From Leptasterias polaris (lineage: Eukaryota > Echinodermata > Asteroidea > Forcipulatida > Asteriidae): a DNA stretch of 64,000 bases. Both the position numbers and the translations under genes were made by a program. Where the stretch lies: assembly GCA_037783415.1 (NCBI GenBank), contig JAZGTN010000011.1, positions 1,054,001 through 1,118,000 on the forward strand. The letters are read 5' to 3'. The notes below the pieces were generated by a model, which was given only the letters and a program-made list of their open reading frames with translations, did no database searches and had not been told where the DNA came from. Positions 26,801 to 35,800 of the stretch are shown here, piece by piece; the first letter of the stretch is position 1; each line of letters opens with the position of its first letter.

Positions 26801-29800
26801 CATGCAATAGGTCACAGTGGTCAGGTGGTTAGACTGCAAGACCTACAATCGCAAGGTTGTGGGTTCGAATCCGGCCAAGCTAACTGCTGATTTCACAATG
26901 ACTAGAATAACTGGTAATGAATGGTTTATAGAATGCAGGCCTGATACTACACAATGGAGGCAATTGCCTCTATGCCCCTGATCATTGCCTTGGTGCTCCT
27001 TGAAATGTTAAAGCAGAATGTGTACATTTCTTTCATAGAGATGCCCTTAAAAATGAAGTAAAACTGCCTTGCCCTTGTAGGAACCAAGGATCAGGCATGT
27101 GAATGAGACTTGTTGGGTTACAAGGTGCTATGGTGAACGAGGCAACTTGATTACATTCATTACAGTCAGTATTTTAGTTAAATTCCTATCCCTCAGATCT
27201 GGATGTGTGGTGGATCCCTCATCTGGGTCCCTTGCTCCCGTGTGGGACATATCTATAGAATCCTCGGCAGGGTACCATACTCGGCTCCAAACGGAAACAT
27301 GGCAGTATTAAGTGAAATGGTAAGACACTTAATTCCTTAAAATCAGTGTGTAATCTAACCGTACTGTTGTTTTTTATCTTTGTTCATTGCGTGGCCTCAG
27401 CTGTGGATGTGTGGGGGCTCCCTACTGTGGATACCGTGTTCCCGTGTTGGTCACGTGTATCGGATTCATGGTAAGGTACCCTATTCAGCTCCTGGCGGAA
27501 GCATGATGGGGCTGAGCGAGAGGGTAAGATGGTTCCCACTCACTGTGGGTAGATTTCTCTCTCCTCTGGTGGATGGATTTCTCTAACCCTTCTCCTTTTT
27601 GGTTTAAGTTTTTCTGGAGTGTTTTCTTTTTGGATTTTTGTCATCTTTTTCCTGGATTTCTGCTTGATGTGCCATGAAGAATGATTATCTTATTCTGAAG
27701 ATTGTGCCTGACTTACTTTTTGTTATGCGGTGATTGTTTGGTTCAGATGTGAATCTGTTACACCCAGTCTTAATGGTTATTCAAACTATAATAACAATGT
27801 GGCCAAATCCCGCTGCCCCCCCCCCTCCTCCCCTCCCCCCACTCCCCTCCCCCCACTCCCCTGGTCCCTCCACCCCTACCCCTGGTTTCCCTCCCCAACT
27901 TTGTCAGTGTTGGCTCTCTTCTTGTGCGGTCTGTCCTTTTTTGACATTATCAACATTATGGGGGAGCGGGGGGACGGAGAGATTATGTTTTTGGTCAAAT
28001 GACCCAATAGTTTTGGTCACGGTTGTCTGAATTCAGGATTGAATTTTGGACAAACTTGAGAGTGGGGAACTTGGAGAGTGTGTTTATTGATACGTCCCCC
28101 CCACCTTAGGTTAAACCCATTGTTGGGGAAAGTTTAATGGGGGAAAGTCTCACTGGGTTGATTTTCTCGGTTTACGTAAATTCTGAGCATTGGCCGAAAG
28201 GATCATAACCTTGTCAGTCTGCAGCCACGTAGTATAAATATAAAAAAACTCTCTTTTGAACATTTCTAGTTTGCTCAAAAATTGTTTACAAAAATATCAG
28301 ACAGGCATGAGAATCTTCCGGTTTAAACCGGAATTCCATTTTTTTCCCTTTCAAATTTGTGGTCTTCGAGTTCAATGTGAATTTGATATAAAATTTGGGG
28401 GGTGAGTTGTTGGGGTATACATTTGGATCTCGCTAATCCCTCTTCTTGGTCTTATGAGAAATTGTAAGTTTACACGCTTCCGTTCGTAATAAATTGCCGC
28501 CCGGCAGCGGCCGGCCCAATATGCGTTGATTTGTTTCTTCCATGTGCATGCAGCGCGTTCAATTGATATCTGTAGACTTCTTTCAGTCTTTCCCCACTTC
28601 ATTCATGGTACGGTCCGGTTTGACCGTAATACATGTATGTTTACTGTTGCAGCAAAGGAACATTCGTGGAGACATTGAAAAGTCTACTGACAACAACGCG
28701 CGGTGTTTTGGATGCGCGCGCATCGTTATACGTTTTTTACCAGTCGTCATTACGCACCTTCATGGGCTTAAGTGCCGTTTCTTCGATACGTTAATGTGTT
28801 TTACGGCTGGAGATATTTTTACGCTTTGAACTATGACCTTGAAGAAACTTCTAGACAATGCATGAGTGTGCGACACACGTGCGGTGGGGAGATTCGTTGA
28901 TGTTTGCCGTCTCACATTATTTTTCCAAAATGCTATGGTTTATAAACTGTCGGGATCTTGGAGATACGAAAAGGTGTTTGAAGAACAAGTTTCAATGGCC
29001 AAAGGGGGGCAAAACTGAACACAAGTATAAGCCTTTTCGCAATCTCAGCGCGAAATGCATTGTGGTACTTTGGTCATAGGTCATTGGAGATAAACAAACA
29101 GTGTTGCCCCTAGCTACTCGTACTAGCGTGCACATTGTGAATAGCCAAATCGCATAATATTGACCTGATAGTATCGCTGAAAATGAAGTTTTTTCGCCGT
29201 TTTTTCACTCAATGGTGCATAGAAATGCATCTGAACTTACTTTCGAAGAGATTAGACTTTGGAATGAGGATGCTTTGAAGGATTTTCTTGGCAAACTGGA
29301 AATTACTGTTGGGCCCCAAATACAAAAAAAAACCATGACAATTTGGGGGTGTACATTTACTAGTTGGCCCTTGAAAAAGTAAATTTTTGCATGAATGAAA
29401 TTTTGATGGCCCAAAGTGGTGGCATTGGGCAAGCGAGCTTATTCTAAACATATTAAAAACGAGTGTGCTAATAGACTTGAAATGTTGCCTATCATGTTTA
29501 ACTATATTTGCAGTATTACGTTGTTTTTTAACATTTTTACTCATGGTAAACACTTGGTAAATACATTTCAAATTTTCAGAAATTCATATCATTTATTGTA
29601 ACATTTTCACAACTCTGTTCCTTTTTTTGCCAAACATACAACGTATCAAGCATTATGTACATGTAGTGCAATATTTGGTAAAATTTATTGTTTGCATATA
29701 ATGTTTAGATACAGTTAACTTGCAGCTGTTTGAAATAGTGCAGACCATATATTTTGAAATATTTCTTGTTTTTTGCAATAGTAAATTGGTGACATTGTGA

Positions 29801-32800
29801 TGATGTCAAGTGCTATTATTTTAGAACTAGGTAAGTAGCTGTCTCTCCGACATGAGCAAACCGATATCTTGATTTCATACACATTAAGTCTTGTTTATAT
29901 TTACTTTCTTCACAAACAATATCACTCATTACTAGCCGTCGTTACGCGATGCCGCGTATTGTTTATCTCCAGAAACTCGTCGACAGGCAATTCCCGCGCA
30001 TGCGCACTGAGATTGCGAAAAGGCTTATTCACTATCACAGGTAAAAAGACCCACCAAAAATCAAAATTGGTAACAATTAAAAGCATGACCGCTCCGTTCA
30101 TAATCATTTATTTTCGTGGAAGCAAGTTCCGAATATCATTTTATTTTGAGCTTAAGACAATATACGTCTAGCACTGTTATGATTTCATCTTTTTTTAAAG
30201 TATTTTCTTCCTATATATAAACAGGTCCTCGATCCCACACATGGTCCCCAAAACGCCATAGGGATTCACCCAGTGCGACGCTGACGCCTGGGTAAACTTG
30301 CCCAAATTCCGGACACGCAAAATATTCAGACTTTGCCCAAAATCTGGACATGCAATTTTTAGCGTTAAATTTTTCCGTTTTTTTTTTATCATCGCATATT
30401 CTCATGCCTGATCAGAGCAGCCTAGCATACACCATTCAAGTGATGGCGTTTGTTGATGAATTCTCACAAATGTTTATGCAGCGTGAATGGAAATGCCTGG
30501 CTGCTTCTGAGTGCTTCTGCTGTAAGGTGGGAAGTGCCAGCCATGCTTTTCCATGCCTACTGTGCATTGCTTGCTTGGTTTGTTTACATTGTATACCCAC
30601 TATGAGTATAGTGACTCTGGTCGCCGATTGTGTCTATTGCTGTCAATTCTGAACACTCCCTTGAGCATCTAGTGAGGTAAATTATTTTGTTTGCGATTTT
30701 CTTTTCTTTTTTTGTGTTGAATGACTGTTGCTAATTCTGTGCATTTGATTCCCGGTTAAACTGCAGAGCTTAAATGTCTCTATTTGAACCCTTACTGTTA
30801 CTTTCCCTCCGTTTTATTCTTTAAATAAACACAACTAGCTCGAAATCATTTTAAATTTATTTGGCTGTTATCAAATCTTACATTTTTGTGTGTGAATGGA
30901 AATTGTTATGGTGTTCTCATTTTTTCTTCCAAGACGTCGAAGCATGTATCCTATTTGTGAATAATTTTTGTATTTATGAACTGATCAAACTACAAATGTA
31001 CAAATGTAGAAGGTTTTCATCAACCTTGTTCTCAGAGGTGATTGGCTCCAGTGGGCTTAACCACTCGGCCACAACATGCCACCTTATGCATAACATGTAT
31101 ACATTATTTTGATATTACTTGCTGTCCTTTTTCAATGTGTAGTTTAGTTAATGCAAGATTGCAAGATTCTCTGGCATTAACACATGAGATCCCTTGGGCC
31201 TTTTTCAATGTGTAGCTAACACTTGAGATCTGGAGTTCCTTTTTCGCATTGTGCAGCTAACACATGAGATCTGAAGTTCCTTTTTCATTGTGTAGCTAAC
31301 ACATGAGATCTGAAGTTCCTTTTTCATTGTGCAGCTAACACATGAGATCTGGATTTCTTTTTTCATTGTGTAGCTAACACTTGAGATCTGGAGTTCCTTT
31401 TTCATTGTGTGGCTAACACATGAGATCTGAAGTTCCTTTTTCATTGTGTAGCTAACACATGAGATCTGAAGTTCCTTTTTCATTGTGTAGCTGACACATG
31501 AGATATGGAGTTGCTTTTTCATTCTGTTGCTAACACATGAGATATGGAGTTGCTTTTTCATTCTGTAGCTAATGCATGAGAGTTTGATTTCCTCTTTCAT
31601 TGTGTAGCTAACACATGAGATCTGGAGTTCCTTTTTCATTGTGTAGCTAACACATGAGATCTGGAGTTCCTTTTTCGCATTGTGCAGCTAACACATGAGA
31701 TCTGAAGTTCCTTTTTCATTGTGTAGCTGACACATGAGATATGGATTTCCTTTTTCATTCTGTTGCTAACACATGAGATATGGAGTTGCTTTTTCATTCT
31801 GTAGCTAATGCATGAGATTTTGAGTTCCTCTTTCATTGTGTAGCTAACACATGAGATCTGGAGTTCCTTTTTCATTGTGTAGTTAACACATGAGATCTGG
31901 AGTTCCTTTTTCATTGTGTGGCTAACACATAAGATGTGGAGTTCCTTTTTCATTGTGTAGTTAACGCATGAGATCTGGAGTTCCTTTTTCATTGTGTAGT
32001 TAACATATGCGATCTGCAGTTCCTGTTTCATTGTGTAGTTAACACATGAGATCTCAAGTTCTCGGTATCTCTCCTCTACATGTATGTTCTGCAACAGGAC
32101 TTCAAGGTGCAGTGTTGCCTTTGGACTAGTTCCCTTTCTCTGGTTTGGTCTTAAGTTTTGCGTATGTACACAACAGAACTGAATTTAAATGCTAGCTGCG
32201 CAAAAGTGAAGACTCCTTAGTCATGCAGGCACAGAAGTAAAACTTCCACGCATAAACATACATGTACACCAAAGATTATAGTGCACCAAAGGTGCAGGAT
32301 GGGAGAACTATTTATTGTTTGTACGTGCAATACGCATGGGTGCCATTTCAGCAAGCAAATGTTACATCATTGATAGCAATGATAGAGTTGCTTGCTGAAC
32401 GTCCAGTGCACATTTCAGCCAGAATACCCCATATTGCGCCATTGGTGCTCTGTAATCTTTGATGTGCACTTTCATAGGCTTAGAATGACTTTAGCTTACA
32501 GTATGCAACACTCAAACATTTTACCCTGGTGTAGGTCTCATGCACCATCCTCCAAGTCAAACATTTTACCCTGGTGTAGGTCTCATGCATCATCCTCCAA
32601 GTCAAACATTTTACCCTGGTGTAGGTCTCATGCATCATCCTCCAAGTCAAACATTTTACCCTGGTGTAGGTCTCATGCACCATCCTCCAAGTCTAAATCT
32701 CATTCTTGTCTTGAACACCCAAGTCTCAATTGCGTCATCAATTGAAACATGTCTCCTTTTTTTTCAGAATTTGAAGCGTGTTGTAGAAGTCTGGTTTGAC

Positions 32801-35800
32801 GAGTACAAAGAATATTTCTACCGCAGTAAACCAGAGGCCCTGCTGGTCTCTGCAGGAAACCTAGACAAACAGCTGGAGTTCCGTCGTCAGAAGAAGTGCC
32901 GATCGTTCTCTTGGTATATGAGTGAGATTGCGCCAGATATTGTGGATAAGTTTCCTCTACCTGCAGCCAATATACAGTGGGGCGAGGTGAGTGCAGACAC
33001 TCGTTAAATGCTTTTTAATTTGAGAAAAGATACAGTAGTGATTTGCAGTCAGTTCAAGGTATGTACAACTAACCTGGGGATAATGTTATCTAACATTTAT
33101 TAATACTCCATCAAAGGCAACCTCAATCCTCCAATATCCTTGTCTGTTATGTCACTCCACACTAAAATGTTTGAACATGACCTACAAATATTAATTCTAT
33201 CCACGTGTCATTCCACTCTGGAACATCCTACCAGTAGCAGCAGTTACAGCGCCAACACACCAAGGCTTCATTTCGGCAGCTCTACCAGCCATATAGGTGT
33301 CTGCCAACTGCTACATGTACCTCCAGTCATAGGTGGCAATCCATCTTGGGCTGATTCTTTTTAACCGCACCTTTTATATTCTCTCCTTTGTTCTTTTGTT
33401 CTTCCAATTTGTTGATCACCTTTATTGTAAATACTTGCACTTGGACCGCACTGCACCGCTAGACATCCGGGACAGCAAGTTTTGCATATAAGGATGAACA
33501 AGTATCAAGTATCAAGTATGCCTTGCCCAGTGTTAAACAAACTGTTAGTTTGGCCTACAGTCCTCAATCTTCCACAATCAGCCAACTTCCTGATGTTGGA
33601 GGATTTGGGAGGGTTGGGATCAATCTTGTCAACTACTTCCGCCAGGAAGTCTGAAAAAATATCTGGGCTCACCTGCAGGATTAGTTTTTTTAGAATATTT
33701 TTGGGGGAGAATATTATTGTCACAATGAAACCTTGACTTAAACCAAGTAAAGACAACTAGCGTTCTCATAAAATGTGCCAGGCCTTCTTTATTTCTTTCA
33801 AGAAAATGTGGCTTTTGTTCACCTTGAATTGTTGAATTGGGTGTCAGTTGATAAGGTATTATTGTAATCCACGTGGTTTTATGTATTCTGAAGAAATAAC
33901 TCAACTTTTGGAATTGTGTTTCAGGTGAGAGTAGTGGGAGGTCATGTGTGTGTGGATTCGATGGGTCAGAAGGATGGTGGTAAGGTCGGTATGTCGTACT
34001 GCCATGGTGCTGGTGGCAATCAGCTCTTTAGAGTCACACAAGACGGCCAGTTACGCATTCATGATCAATGTGCCTATAAATCTTCATCTGACGTCAGGTT
34101 ACGACGGTGCGACACTACGAGGTATCAGTGGGTTTATAACTCGGTGAGTTTGATCATAACAAATTTATAATCATAATCATAAATTAATCATACTCATTTC
34201 TGATTCATGCTTCCATCTTGATCCAGAGACTTCCAGTGGATTAAGAAAAGTGAGACTATAGGAGATGTAAAGGGATAGTTATTGAGACAAATATCAATGA
34301 GGGAATAAAAGAGTGGAGAAAATCTGCTAAACAGCCGTTTAAAACCCGCAGGGTTGGGTCTGTCCGATAAAGGACCGAGCCGAACACAAGGTCCTTTATT
34401 GCACGGCCACAACCCTGCAAGGTTTTAATCAGCCATTTAAGACGAAGTCACCACTCTTTTATTCCCATTCTTAAATACCTTTCTCTTAACAACCTTTACA
34501 AATTTAGAACAAATCTGATAGGTTAGCCTCAGCTCGCTTAGACTCTTTGCTGAATTTCTATTTATGTTGAGCGCTCTGTAGCTCTTTGCGCAAGTTTAAA
34601 ACTTGCATTCTTAAGTTTCAAACTATCGCATGTAAGTTTTTAAACTTACAAGGGCCAAGTATGCGACCTACCAACTTGGGCCGTGTATGCGACCTACCAA
34701 CTTGGGCCGTGTATGCGACCTACCAACTTGGGCCGTGTATGCGACCTACCAACTTGGGCCGTGTATGCGACCTACCAACTTGGGCCGTGTTTGCGACCTA
34801 CCAACTTGGGCCGTGTATGCGACCTACCAACTTGGGCCGTGTATGCGACCTACCAACTTGGGCCGTGTATGCGACCTACCAACTTGGGCCGTGTATGCGA
34901 CCTACCAACTTGGGCCGTGTATGCGACCTACCAACTTGGGCCGTGTATGCGACCTACCAACTTGGGCCGTGTATGCGACCTACCAACTTGGGCCGTGTAT
35001 GCGACCTACCAACTTGGGCCGTGTATGCGACCTACCAACTTGGGCCGTGTATGCGACCTACCAACTTGGGCCGTGTATGCGACCTACCAACTTGGGCCGT
35101 GTATGCGACCTACCAACTTGGGCCGTGTATGCGACCTACCAACTTGGGCCGTGTATGCGACCTACCAACTTGGGCCGTGTATGCGACCTACCAACTTGGG
35201 CCGTGTATGCGACCTACCAACTTGGGCCGTGTATGCGACCTACCAACTTGGGCCGTGTGTGCGACCTACCAACTTGGGCCGTGTATGCGACCTACCAACT
35301 TGGGCCGTGTATGCGACCTACCAATTGGGCCATGACATTTGCACGCTCCACAAAACCATCGTGTAGCGCCCTCTTTTTCTTCAGGCCATGTTTAAACACT
35401 TCTCACTGTGTTTATACTGTGTTTATATCATACATTTAAACATGGCCACGTGATCTCCTCTTGACCAATCAGAATGGATCAACTGTCCCAGGTACTTATG
35501 AATAAAGAGTATAATTAGTTGCTTCAGGTCCAATCAGGAAATGCTTAAATGCTTTACAATTCGAGGAGGCATTGGTGATAGATTAAGTAGTAACTTCATT
35601 CTACCCCTAGTGCACGCTTTCAAGTTGACAGAACATATTGCTGCCAATCTTTTGCTCGTTCTAGCCAATGCTCCCTCTTCACGACTGCATAATGTCTTTC
35701 GCTATAAATCGTGCAAGTCTCTCGCATAATCGAACATTGAGACCATTACAGTATGTGAGTTTGTCTCCTTCACACGCGTTAAAGCAATGTACGTGGGACC

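Noticed and set aside
27734..28030. Proline-rich plus-strand frames after GALNT7 exon f2
   Set aside because: Translation of a C-rich simple-sequence stretch.
31205..32094. Two minus-strand frames of 144 and 152 codons with a [13 protein letters not shown] repeat
   Set aside because: A 39-bp minisatellite is divisible by three, so any stop-free frame remains open; no protein family or gene context supports it.
34586..35439. Three overlapping plus-strand frames of 227-250 codons ([13 protein letters not shown] repeats)
   Set aside because: They are the three frames of a stop-free 26-bp minisatellite. There is no start context, domain or splice evidence.
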